Shown one piece after another: positions 1 through 5,693 of a stretch of DNA of 5,693 bases. Source of the DNA: an uncultured bacterium (GTDB lineage Bacteria; Gemmatimonadota; Gemmatimonadetes; Palauibacterales; KS3-K002). The stretch lies in the NCBI GenBank assembly GCA_947581845.1, contig CANPVY010000209.1, positions 1-5,693 on the forward strand, in the 5' to 3' direction. Both the position numbers and the translations under genes were made by a program. The notes under the pieces are model-generated. The model searched no databases and had not been told where the DNA came from. It saw nothing but the letters and a program-made list of their open reading frames with translations. Numbering within the stretch: the stretch's first letter is position 1; every line of letters starts with the position of its first letter.

Positions 1-307
1 GCTGGCCGGGATGAAGCAGGGCGCGATCCTCATCAACAGTGCCCGGGGCGGCATCGTGGACGAGGACGCGCTGTGCGGGGCGCTGGAGTCGGGCAGGCTG
101 CGGGGCGCCGGGCTGGATGTCTACGAGCACGAGCCAGCGATCCGGGACTGTCTCAAGGAGTTCGACAACGTGGTGCTCTTGCCCCACATCGGTAGCGCCA
201 CCGAGGACACGCGCCGTCGCATGTTCGAGCTCGCCTGGTCCAACCTGATGCGCGGTGTGCGCGGCGAGCCTCTGGTCACACCGGTCTTGGAGGGGGGCAA
301 GGGCTAG
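1..307 (+). CDS. D-2-hydroxyacid dehydrogenase (glyoxylate/phosphoglycerate dehydrogenase type), C-terminal part
   Basis: This is the 3' end of a gene that begins before the window; the reading frame is open from base 2, so the Met at base 11 is internal. The family reduces 2-keto acids such as glyoxylate, hydroxypyruvate or phosphohydroxypyruvate with NAD(P)H in the cytoplasm. Counting the Met at base 11 as residue 1, the family signature NSARGGIVDEDAL is at residues 9-21. The catalytic triad is complete: Arg12, Glu41 (in DVYEHEP) and His59 (in LPHIGSAT). The Arg-Glu spacing of 29 residues matches E. coli SerA as I recall it. The protein ends about 40 residues after the catalytic His, so there is no C-terminal ACT domain as in long SerA enzymes. 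That fits glyoxylate/hydroxypyruvate reductases (GyaR/GhrB-like) better, but the substrate cannot be fixed from this fragment. Its stop overlaps the stop of the convergent antiporter gene. Confidence 0.93.
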   Translation, partial: LAGMKQGAILINSARGGIVDEDALCGALESGRLRGAGLDVYEHEPAIRDCLKEFDNVVLLPHIGSATEDTRRRMFELAWSNLMRGVRGEPLVTPVLEGGKG

Positions 308-2259
308 CTGCTGCTCGCTTCAATGGCGTCGCCGATCGGCGCGCCCGCGAACCGCAGCACCAGGGTCAGGATAGCGATCCCGGCGGGGTAGGAGACGAAC
401 CAGGGTACGCCGTACGCTGTGGGGATGTCGCCCACGATCATACCGACCACCGCCACGAGTAGCGCGTAAGGTAGCTGGGTGCGCACGTGGTCCACGTGGT
501 CGGACGCCGAGGCCATCGAGCTCAGCACCGTCGTGTCGGAGATCGGCGAGCAGTGGTCGCCGAATATCGCGCCGGCCAGCACGGAGCTGATCGTGCCCAG
601 CAGCACGGTGTAGTTCGTGCCGCCGCCGATGCCGGCGCCCAGCGCCACCGCCAGCGGAATCACCAGCGGGATGAGGATTGCCATCGTCGCCCACGATGTC
701 CCCGTGGCGAAGGCGATGCAGGCCGCGGCCGCGAATACGGAGACGGGTAACAGACGCAGCGGGAAACCGGCCGACTCCAGCAGGTGTGTCACGTACTCCG
801 CCGTGCCCACCGCTACGGTGGCGGCGCCCAGTGACCAGGCCAGGACCAAGATGACGACGGCGAGCAGCATTGAACGCATTCCGCCCGCCCACGCCTCGAT
901 CGCTTCCCTCGTCTTGAGGATGCGCTGCACCGTTGCCAACAGAAACGCCACCAGCACCCCTGCCAGCGAGCCCCAGAGCAACGCGTGGAAGGCGTTGGCC
1001 GCTCCCAGGATCTCCGTCAGCGATCCGGGTCCAGCCAGGCGCGCCCGCCCGTCGAGATAGAGCCCCAGCAGGACGACCAGGACCACCGTCACCACCGGGA
1101 TCGCAGCGTTGTACCACCTGCGCGGCGTATCCTCCTTCGCCTCCAGCAGCTCGGCGCTCGTGTCGACCATCAGCATCGCACCTGCCCGATGGACGCCGCC
1201 GCCCTGCGCCGCCCGCCGTTCGGCGGCCAGCATCGGCCCGATGTCACGCTGCGTCCAGGCGACCAGGAATACCATGCAGAGTGCCAGGATCGGGTAGAAC
1301 AGGTAGGGGATGCTGCTGAGGAAGATGGCAAACGGGCTCGCCGCCTCGAGCCGTGCGGCGAGGGCCGGATCGCTATTCGCCACCTGGCCGGCCGCTGCCC
1401 GCAAGCCGTCGCCGATCAGCCCGATCTCGTAGCCCGCCCAGGTGGAGACGAAGACGATCGCCGCCACTGGCGCCGCCGTCGAGTCTACCAGATAGGACAG
1501 CTTCTCACGCGAGATGCGCAGCCGGTCGGTGATCGGCCGCAGCGTGTTGCCGACGATCAGTGTGTTGGCGTAGTCGTCGAAGAAGATCAACAGCCCGGCC
1601 AGGTACGTCGCCAGTTGGCCCCGCCGCCGCGTGGTCGCCAGCGGTGCCACCGCCTCGACGATGCCCCGTGTACCACCGCTGCGACCCATGAGCCCGACCA
1701 TACCGCCCAACATCAGGCTGAAGATGACGATCGCCGCGTGATCCGGGTGAGCCAGAGCCGGCGCCACGAACGTGTCGATCGTGCGGAGCGTGGCCGCGAT
1801 CGGATTGAGGCCTACGATGAAGAGGGCGCCGAGCCAGGCCCCGGCGAACAAGGCGATGACGACCTCGCGGAAGATGAGCGCGAGGGCGATAGCGAGGAGC
1901 GGCGGCAGGATGCTGAACCAGCCCGGCAGGACTAAGGCGCTGAGCTCGATGCTCTCCCCGGCCGCGACCACGCGTAACGGCACATCGGCGCGGCGTGCGA
2001 CCACCAGGTCCGTCACCTCGACCTCCGTGCCCGGCGCGCCTACACCGGTCGCCAGCGTCGCGCCGTCGCGAACGCGAACCACGCGCCACTCGATCGGCGC
2101 CGTCCCCTCCGGAAGCGTGAGAACCAGGCTGAAGGGGACGTGCGTGAGCACCGTCTTCGGCACTTGCACCGCGAGAGCATCGTCAGCTTGTGGCTGTGCC
2201 CGCACGGCTGCGACTTGCGAGCAGAGGAGAAGCAGCGTGATCGGGACGGTTCGGCGCAT
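304..2259 (-). CDS. nhaC: NhaC-family Na+/H+ antiporter with signal peptide and extracytoplasmic N-terminal domain
   Basis: This inner-membrane secondary transporter is predicted to exchange Na+ for H+; some NhaC relatives exchange organic acids instead (MleN-type malate/lactate), so the substrate is not certain. Residues 1-21 look like a signal peptide: basic start, hydrophobic core and an A-x-A-like cleavage site before QPQ. Residues about 25-112 are a soluble, strand-rich region. From residue 113 on there are roughly a dozen hydrophobic segments, with a charged cytoplasmic-type loop at about 338-382. NhaC hallmarks are FFDDYANTLIVGNTL (226-240), STWAGYEIGLI (272-282), ATGTSWATMAILIPL (518-532) and GDHCSPISDTTVLSS (567-581). 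At 651 residues it is longer than typical NhaC proteins (about 450-550), and the extra length is the N-terminal domain. The ATG at 2259 is chosen because it gives the signal peptide and lies about 25 bases after a good promoter; the ribosome binding site is weak. Confidence 0.93.
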   Translation of the reverse strand: MRRTVPITLLLLCSQVAAVRAQPQADDALAVQVPKTVLTHVPFSLVLTLPEGTAPIEWRVVRVRDGATLATGVGAPGTEVEVTDLVVARRADVPLRVVAAGESIELSALVLPGWFSILPPLLAIALALIFREVVIALFAGAWLGALFIVGLNPIAATLRTIDTFVAPALAHPDHAAIVIFSLMLGGMVGLMGRSGGTRGIVEAVAPLATTRRRGQLATYLAGLLIFFDDYANTLIVGNTLRPITDRLRISREKLSYLVDSTAAPVAAIVFVSTWAGYEIGLIGDGLRAAAGQVANSDPALAARLEAASPFAIFLSSIPYLFYPILALCMVFLVAWTQRDIGPMLAAERRAAQGGGVHRAGAMLMVDTSAELLEAKEDTPRRWYNAAIPVVTVVLVVLLGLYLDGRARLAGPGSLTEILGAANAFHALLWGSLAGVLVAFLLATVQRILKTREAIEAWAGGMRSMLLAVVILVLAWSLGAATVAVGTAEYVTHLLESAGFPLRLLPVSVFAAAACIAFATGTSWATMAILIPLVIPLAVALGAGIGGGTNYTVLLGTISSVLAGAIFGDHCSPISDTTVLSSMASASDHVDHVRTQLPYALLVAVVGMIVGDIPTAYGVPWFVSYPAGIAILTLVLRFAGAPIGDAIEASSS

Positions 2260-2291
2260 GGCTGTGTGGGTTGAGGTCCGTGGGACGGGAG

Positions 2292-2320
2292 ATCATAGGG
2301 GCCGGTCCCGGTGTTGTAAA
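2292..2320 (-). promoter_or_regulatory. sigma70-type promoter for the nhaC antiporter gene
   Basis: Read on the minus strand, the -35 box is TTTACA (plus-strand bases 2315-2320) and the -10 box is TATGAT (2292-2297). They are separated by exactly 17 bases, the optimal spacing, and each box differs from consensus at one position. The predicted transcript start is near 2285, giving a leader of about 25 bases before the ATG at 2259. The two AT-rich boxes stand out from a very GC-rich intergenic region. This is a sequence prediction only. Confidence 0.72.
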
Positions 2321-2365
2321 GGGAACGCGGCGGCGCCGGCTCGGTGGCTCGGACGGCCTAACACG

Positions 2366-2395
2366 TTGACACTTCGGCAGGTATACTGCTATACT
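2366..2395 (+). promoter_or_regulatory. sigma70-type promoter for the pyrRBC operon
   Basis: A perfect -35 box TTGACA (2366-2371) is followed after 18 bases by a -10 box TATACT (2390-2395). The -10 box is preceded by TGC (2387-2389), an extended -10 element. A second TATACT lies at 2382-2387, but its 10-base spacing from the -35 box is too short for normal use. Transcription should start near 2402, about 36 bases before the pyrR start. The promoter lies back to back with the antiporter promoter on the other strand. Confidence 0.82.
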
Positions 2396-2400
2396 GCCGA
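2374..2400. promoter_or_regulatory. imperfect palindrome over the pyr promoter -10 region (candidate operator)
   Basis: The left arm TCGGCAGGTATA (2374-2385) is the reverse complement of the right arm TATACTGCCGA (2390-2400) except for one extra G at 2381. The centre is CTGC (2386-2389). The palindrome covers part of the spacer, both TATACT hexamers and the bases up to the predicted transcript start. It therefore lies almost entirely outside the pyrR transcript, which favours a DNA-binding site for a dimeric repressor over an RNA hairpin. No regulator is identified, and PyrR itself is known as an RNA-binding protein. Confidence 0.5.
2382..2397 (+). repeat. tandem 8-base direct repeat, two copies of TATACTGC
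   Basis: TATACTGC occurs twice without a gap at 2382-2389 and 2390-2397. It duplicates the -10 hexamer of the pyr promoter, and only the downstream copy is correctly spaced from the -35 box. The repeat is embedded in the larger palindrome, so part of the repetition may follow from the palindromic design. Confidence 0.9.
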
Positions 2401-2426
2401 CGGTCCTCGAGGTCGCGCGGGGCGGT

Positions 2427-2432
2427 AAGGGG
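2427..2432 (+). promoter_or_regulatory. ribosome binding site of pyrR
   Basis: AAGGGG lies 5 bases before the GTG at 2438 and supports that codon as the start. The next in-frame ATG, at 2465, has no comparable Shine-Dalgarno sequence and would remove part of the conserved PyrR N-terminus. Confidence 0.7.
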
Positions 2433-2437
2433 CAGAG

Positions 2438-2989
2438 GTGCAGACGGAACCAAGCAAAATCGTCATGGACGAGGCGGCCGTGCATCGTGCTATCGCGCGC
2501 ATGGCCCGCGAACTCGTCGAAAGAAACGCTGGTGCAGAGGGACTGATACTCGTCGGCATCCACCGCCGTGGCGTGGAGCTCGCCGACCTGCTCGCCGAGG
2601 AGATCGAGCGGAGCGAAGGCGAGAAGTTGCCCCGCGGGACCCTCGACATCACGCTCTACCGCGACGACCTGAGCGTCATCGGGCCGCGCCCCGTCATTGG
2701 ATCCAGCGACATCCCTGCGGACATAGATGGTCGCAACGTCGTCATCGTGGACGATGTATGCTATACGGGGCGAACGGCGCGCGCAGCGATGGATCACCTG
2801 GCGGACTTCGGGCGACCGGCGCGCATCTATCTGTGTGTGCTGGTCGATCGTGGCGGACGCGAGCTGCCGATCCAGCCGGACTTTGTGGGCCGCCATTTCG
2901 AGGTGACCCCGGCCGAGGACGTGGCGGTGCTCGTGCCGCAGCAGGACGGCCGGCTGGCTGTGGAGCTGCGCAAGATGGAACAGAGGTGA
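2438..2989 (+). CDS. pyrR: PyrR, bifunctional pyr operon regulator / uracil phosphoribosyltransferase
   Basis: PyrR proteins sense UMP and PRPP and, with UMP bound, bind pyr mRNA to lower expression of pyrimidine genes. Many also convert uracil plus PRPP to UMP. The 183-residue length matches the usual 175-185. Family features in order are an N-terminal helix region resembling the common ILDEAAI-RAL-RIA start ([20 protein letters not shown], 9-28), GIHRRG (40-45), the signature [10 protein letters not shown] (68-77) and the PRPP-binding loop [13 protein letters not shown] (101-113). [15 protein letters not shown] (137-151) is also typical. The GTG start is set by AAGGGG 5 bases upstream and by alignment with the family N-terminus. 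It is the first gene of the operon and overlaps pyrB by 4 bases. The mode of regulation is uncertain because the leader is very short. Confidence 0.95.
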   Translation: MQTEPSKIVMDEAAVHRAIARMARELVERNAGAEGLILVGIHRRGVELADLLAEEIERSEGEKLPRGTLDITLYRDDLSVIGPRPVIGSSDIPADIDGRNVVIVDDVCYTGRTARAAMDHLADFGRPARIYLCVLVDRGGRELPIQPDFVGRHFEVTPAEDVAVLVPQQDGRLAVELRKMEQR

Positions 2990-3954
2990 CTGCGAGAGTA
3001 ACGTTCGGAAAGGATCTCACGGACCTCGAGGGGCTGAGCGCCGACCAGATCAGGACGATCCTCGATGTGGCCGAGCCCTTTAAGGAGATCAGTGAGCGTC
3101 CCATCAAGAAGGTGCCCGCGCTGCGCGGCAAGACGATCGTCAACCTGTTCTACGAGCCTTCCACACGCACCCGCGTTTCCTTCGAGTTCGCCGAGAAGCG
3201 ACTGTCCGCGGACACCGTGAACATCTCGGGCGTCGGCTCCTCGGTGCAGAAGGGGGAGAGCCTGGTGGACACGGCGCGCAATCTGGAGGCGATGCGGATC
3301 GACATGGTCGTGGTCCGCCACGGCTCCTCGGGCGCCGCGCAGTTCCTGGCCGACCGCATTCCCTCGAACGTGATCAACGGCGGTGACGGGCAGCACGAGC
3401 ATCCCACGCAGGGACTGCTCGATATGCTGACGATCCGCGACCACCTGGGTTCCATCGAAGGTCGCCGGGTCTGCATCGTCGGGGACATCCTGCACTCACG
3501 CGTGGCGCGCTCGAACATCTGGGGCCTGCTGAAGCTGGGCGCCGAGGTGGCGGTATGTGGGCCGCCGACGCTGATACCGCCGGGTATCGAGGCGCTCGGC
3601 GTGGGTGTGCTCAAGCGGGTGGAAGAGGCGATCGAGTGGGCCGAGGTGCTCAACGTGCTGCGCTTACAGCTGGAGCGGATGGAAGCGGGCTATATCCCCT
3701 CGCTGCGCGAGTACAACCGCTTCTTCGGCATCTCGGTGGCGCGGCTAGAGAAGGCGCCGCGTGATATCCTCATCCTGCATCCGGGTCCCATGAACCGCGG
3801 AGTCGAGATCGACTCGCATGTCGCCGATGGGCCGCACTCGGTGATCCTCCAGCAGGTCACCAACGGTGTCGCTGTGCGCATGGCCGTGCTCTATCTGCTG
3901 GCCGGCGGCAGACCGGAGCGGGCGGAGGCGGCCAAGAAGGAGAGTCGGGAATGA
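2986..3954 (+). CDS. pyrB: PyrB, aspartate carbamoyltransferase catalytic subunit
   Basis: It joins carbamoyl phosphate and aspartate to form N-carbamoylaspartate, the committed step of de novo pyrimidine synthesis in the cytoplasm. The start is taken as GTG at 2986, giving 322 residues (family about 300-335). The frame stays open upstream to 2758, but that stretch lies inside pyrR and lacks ATCase similarity. Visible motifs are the carbamoyl phosphate loop [13 protein letters not shown] (55-67), the 80s-loop region [12 protein letters not shown] (85-96, Lys89), [14 protein letters not shown] (133-146, with the His139 equivalent of E. coli His134) and [11 protein letters not shown] (265-275). 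The key catalytic residues are present. Translation is probably coupled to pyrR through the GTGA overlap. No pyrI regulatory subunit gene is in the window. The last 15 or so residues are a charged tail. Confidence 0.96.
   Translation: MTARVTFGKDLTDLEGLSADQIRTILDVAEPFKEISERPIKKVPALRGKTIVNLFYEPSTRTRVSFEFAEKRLSADTVNISGVGSSVQKGESLVDTARNLEAMRIDMVVVRHGSSGAAQFLADRIPSNVINGGDGQHEHPTQGLLDMLTIRDHLGSIEGRRVCIVGDILHSRVARSNIWGLLKLGAEVAVCGPPTLIPPGIEALGVGVLKRVEEAIEWAEVLNVLRLQLERMEAGYIPSLREYNRFFGISVARLEKAPRDILILHPGPMNRGVEIDSHVADGPHSVILQQVTNGVAVRMAVLYLLAGGRPERAEAAKKESRE
3937..3942 (+). promoter_or_regulatory. ribosome binding site of pyrC inside the pyrB 3' end
   Basis: AAGGAG lies 8 bases before the ATG at 3951 and encodes part of the lysine-rich pyrB tail. 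It supports the ATG that overlaps the pyrB stop (ATGA) as the pyrC start. Confidence 0.75.
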
Positions 3955-5246
3955 GCCGGCCGATGTTGCTGAGGGGCGGTCGCGTCATCGACCCGTCGCA
4001 AAAGCTCGACGAGCGGCTGGATCTGCTGCTCGCCGACGGGCGCGTTGCCCGCTTAGGCCGCGACCTGGAGGTTCCCGAGGGCGCCGAGCTGGTGACGGTC
4101 GATGGTCTCGTCGTCGCGCCCGGACTGGTCGACCTGCACGTTCACTTCCGGGAACCCGGCGAGGAGCACAAGGAGACGATCAGGTCGGGAGCGCAGGCGG
4201 CGGTGGCCGGCGGCTTCACGTCGGTCTGCGCCATGCCCAATACCGATCCGCCCATCGATGATCCGGCTGCCGTCAGTTTCGTGCGCGCTGAGGGCCAGCG
4301 TGCGGGTTTCGCGCATGTCTACCCGGTCGGCGCTGTCTCTGTCGGTCAGAAAGGTGAAGAGATGACGGAGATCGGCGAGTTGGTGGCCGCGGGTGCCGTA
4401 GCGGTCAGCGACGACGGCCATCCGGTGTGGAACGCCGGCCTGATGCGCCGCGCCTTGGAGTATACCAAGGCCTTCGACATCCCGGTCTTCTCGCACAGCG
4501 AGGAGCTGGGCCTGACCGGGCACGGTGTCATGAACGAGGGGCCCGTTTCCACGGTCCTCGGGCTGCGTGGGATCCCCAACGCGGCGGAGGACGTCGCCGT
4601 GGCCCGCGACTGCATCATCGCGGAGCTCACCGGCGGCCAGCTGCACATTCAGCACGTATCCACGCGTGGCGCGGTCGAGATCATCGGGGCCGCCAAGGCA
4701 CGGGGTGTCTCGGTTTCCGCGGAGGTGACCCCCCACCACCTGGCGCTGACGGATGAGGCGGTGCGCGGGTACCGCACCGAGGCGAAGGTCAAGCCGCCCT
4801 TGAGGTCCACTGCGGACGTCACGGCGGTGCGCGACGCGTTACTGGCGGGCGTGATCGACTGCATTGCGACGGACCATGCGCCTCATCACTATGAGGATAA
4901 GGAGCGTGAGTTCGACGACGCGCCGTTCGGACTGATCGGCGTCGAGACGGCGCTCGGCGTTTGCATTCGTGAGCTGGTGGTGAGTGGGCACCTGGACCTG
5001 TCGGAGTTGATCAACCGGCTGTCCTGCCGGCCCGCTCAGATCGCACGGCTACCGGCCGGAACGCTGGCCGAGGGATCACCGGCGGATGTTGTGGTGTTTG
5101 ATCCTGAGGCGCGCTGGACTTGCCGGCCAAACGAGTTCTACAGCCTGAGTCGCAACACTCCATTCGCCGGACAGGAGCTGGTGGGCAGGGTGGTGATGAC
5201 GATCGTGGACGGCCGGTCCGTCTTCGCACGCGGAGCGGACCACTAG
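3951..5246 (+). CDS. pyrC: PyrC, dihydroorotase (amidohydrolase superfamily)
   Basis: It cyclises N-carbamoylaspartate to dihydroorotate, the third step of UMP synthesis, and takes the product of the PyrB reaction. The 431 residues match the long (type I, Aquifex/Bacillus-like) dihydroorotases. The zinc and catalytic residues are all present: His63 and His65 in [10 protein letters not shown] (61-70), Asp154 in SDDGHPV, His182 in FSHSEE, His235 in LHIQHVST and Asp308 in [10 protein letters not shown]. Arg67 and Asn97 (MPNTDPP) are in the substrate-binding positions. It therefore looks catalytically active, unlike the inactive PyrC' proteins (PyrX) that accompany ATCase in some bacteria. The C-terminal PADVVVFDP and final strands complete the amidohydrolase beta-sandwich. 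The ATG overlaps the pyrB stop by 4 bases and has a good ribosome binding site. Confidence 0.96.
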   Translation: MSRPMLLRGGRVIDPSQKLDERLDLLLADGRVARLGRDLEVPEGAELVTVDGLVVAPGLVDLHVHFREPGEEHKETIRSGAQAAVAGGFTSVCAMPNTDPPIDDPAAVSFVRAEGQRAGFAHVYPVGAVSVGQKGEEMTEIGELVAAGAVAVSDDGHPVWNAGLMRRALEYTKAFDIPVFSHSEELGLTGHGVMNEGPVSTVLGLRGIPNAAEDVAVARDCIIAELTGGQLHIQHVSTRGAVEIIGAAKARGVSVSAEVTPHHLALTDEAVRGYRTEAKVKPPLRSTADVTAVRDALLAGVIDCIATDHAPHHYEDKEREFDDAPFGLIGVETALGVCIRELVVSGHLDLSELINRLSCRPAQIARLPAGTLAEGSPADVVVFDPEARWTCRPNEFYSLSRNTPFAGQELVGRVVMTIVDGRSVFARGADH

Positions 5247-5263
5247 GCCGGGCCGGCGGATTC

Positions 5264-5270
5264 GAGGTGA
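5264..5270 (+). promoter_or_regulatory. ribosome binding site of the coiled-coil gene
   Basis: GAGGTGA lies 6 bases before the ATG at 5277, in the 30-base gap after the pyrC stop. It is a near-ideal Shine-Dalgarno sequence and fixes the start of the downstream partial gene. I see no terminator in this gap, so the gene may be read through from the pyr operon. Confidence 0.75.
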
Positions 5271-5276
5271 GCTAAG

Positions 5277-5693
5277 ATGTCGGATGATGTTTCGCGTGAA
5301 GTAGATCAACTTCTTAGGGACCGTGAGAAGTACGAGGCCTGGCTCAAGCGGCTCGAGTCGGAGAAGTCGAAAGCGACCACGGAGGCCTACAGCCGGGTGC
5401 GGGCGGACTATCAGCAGCGTCTGGACGATGTCGTCGGCAAGCTGCGAAGTCACAGCGAGACGGTGCAGCGGAAGCTTCAGCAGCTGGAGCAGAGAGTCGT
5501 CGATGTGGAGGGTGAGCGGGCACTCCGTGCCGAGAAGCTGGATGAAGCGCGGCTGCGCCGCAGCGTCGGCGAGTACCGAGACGACAACGAGTGGGCGGAG
5601 CTGGAGAAGCGGCTGGCCAGCTCGCTGCGGCAGGCGGACCAGGAACTGACGAGCGTGCGCACGGAGATCGATCGGCTCCGCGGCATCGTCGCT
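5277..5693 (+). CDS. coiled-coil protein of unknown function, N-terminal part
   Basis: The frame is open from the ATG at 5277 to the window edge, giving 139 residues without a stop; the C-terminus is not seen. I do not recognise a named family. There is no signal peptide or membrane segment, so a cytoplasmic protein is likely. The seen part contains no proline, cysteine or phenylalanine and is rich in Glu, Arg, Leu, Gln and Asp, with heptad-like Leu/Val spacing from about residue 8 to 137, for example KLRSHSETVQRKLQQLEQRV (55-74). This predicts a long alpha-helical coiled coil, perhaps with a break near SVGEYRDDNEW (96-106). It lies 30 bases after pyrC on the same strand with a strong ribosome binding site, so cotranscription with the pyr genes is plausible but not proof of a shared role. 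A globular or zinc-ribbon domain could follow beyond the window; that is speculation. Confidence 0.82.
   Translation, partial: MSDDVSREVDQLLRDREKYEAWLKRLESEKSKATTEAYSRVRADYQQRLDDVVGKLRSHSETVQRKLQQLEQRVVDVEGERALRAEKLDEARLRRSVGEYRDDNEWAELEKRLASSLRQADQELTSVRTEIDRLRGIVA

Noticed and set aside
985..1935. A 316-codon open frame on the plus strand opposite the antiporter gene
   Set aside because: It is antisense to a clear NhaC gene, its product is a low-complexity Arg/Asp/Gln-rich sequence, and such frames are expected in GC-rich DNA. No ribosome binding site or family motif was seen.
1505..2089. A 194-codon open frame on the minus strand inside the antiporter gene
   Set aside because: It is an out-of-frame shadow of the antiporter with Arg/Gly-rich composition and no recognisable motif.
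2282..2309. GGGAC / GTCCC inverted pair flanking the antiporter -10 box
   Set aside because: Five-base arms with an 18-base gap in GC-rich DNA are expected by chance.
2183..2896. A 237-codon minus-strand frame crossing the divergent promoter region
   Set aside because: It runs antisense through pyrR and across both promoters, and its composition is that of a reverse-strand shadow.
2758..2985. Upstream in-frame extension of pyrB
   Set aside because: It overlaps the conserved C-terminal half of pyrR and encodes Gly/Arg/Ala-rich sequence without ATCase similarity; GTG at 2986 is the better start.
4053..4739. A 228-codon minus-strand frame opposite pyrC
   Set aside because: The plus strand carries an intact dihydroorotase with every active-site residue; the reverse frame has no motif and is a GC-driven shadow.
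5247..5276. GC-rich stretch after pyrC considered as a terminator
   Set aside because: GCCGGGCCGGC is partly self-complementary but too short for a stable hairpin and is not followed by a T-run; it is followed by a ribosome binding site.

Overview
The window is a GC-rich, densely packed bacterial chromosome segment with ordinary metabolic genes. It has short or overlapping gene junctions, GTG as well as ATG starts, and a G/C preference at third codon positions. The NhaC antiporter with a secreted-side N-terminal extension and the pyrR-pyrB-pyrC order would fit a Gemmatimonadota-like or related high-GC lineage. That placement is a weak inference from gene content, not a demonstrated identification.

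Layout. (1) Bases 1-307, plus strand: the C-terminal end of an NAD(P)-dependent D-2-hydroxyacid dehydrogenase of the glyoxylate/phosphoglycerate dehydrogenase type, cut by the window edge. (2) Bases 304-2259, minus strand: a 651-residue NhaC-family Na+/H+ antiporter with a signal peptide and an extra extracytoplasmic domain. Its stop codon overlaps the dehydrogenase stop in a shared CTAG. (3) Bases 2260-2437: a 178-base divergent promoter region. It has a near-consensus sigma70-type promoter on each strand, and an imperfect palindrome covers the -10 region of the plus-strand promoter. (4) Bases 2438-5246, plus strand: a pyrimidine operon of pyrR, pyrB and pyrC, joined by 4-base GTGA and ATGA overlaps. 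(5) Bases 5277-5693, plus strand: the start of a proline-free coiled-coil protein, 30 bases after pyrC with its own ribosome binding site, running off the window.

Function. PyrB (aspartate carbamoyltransferase) and PyrC (dihydroorotase) catalyse the second and third steps of de novo UMP synthesis. PyrR is the UMP/PRPP-responsive regulator and uracil phosphoribosyltransferase. All expected active-site residues of PyrB and PyrC are present. The predicted pyrR leader is only about 36 bases, too short for the usual antiterminator/terminator attenuator. Control here may therefore act at the promoter palindrome or on translation. The antiporter is transcribed divergently and has no evident metabolic link to pyrimidine synthesis.

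I found no mobile element, CRISPR array, tRNA or rRNA. The points most worth a second look are the palindromic pyr promoter, the short PyrR leader, the antiporter N-terminal domain and the coiled-coil gene after pyrC.
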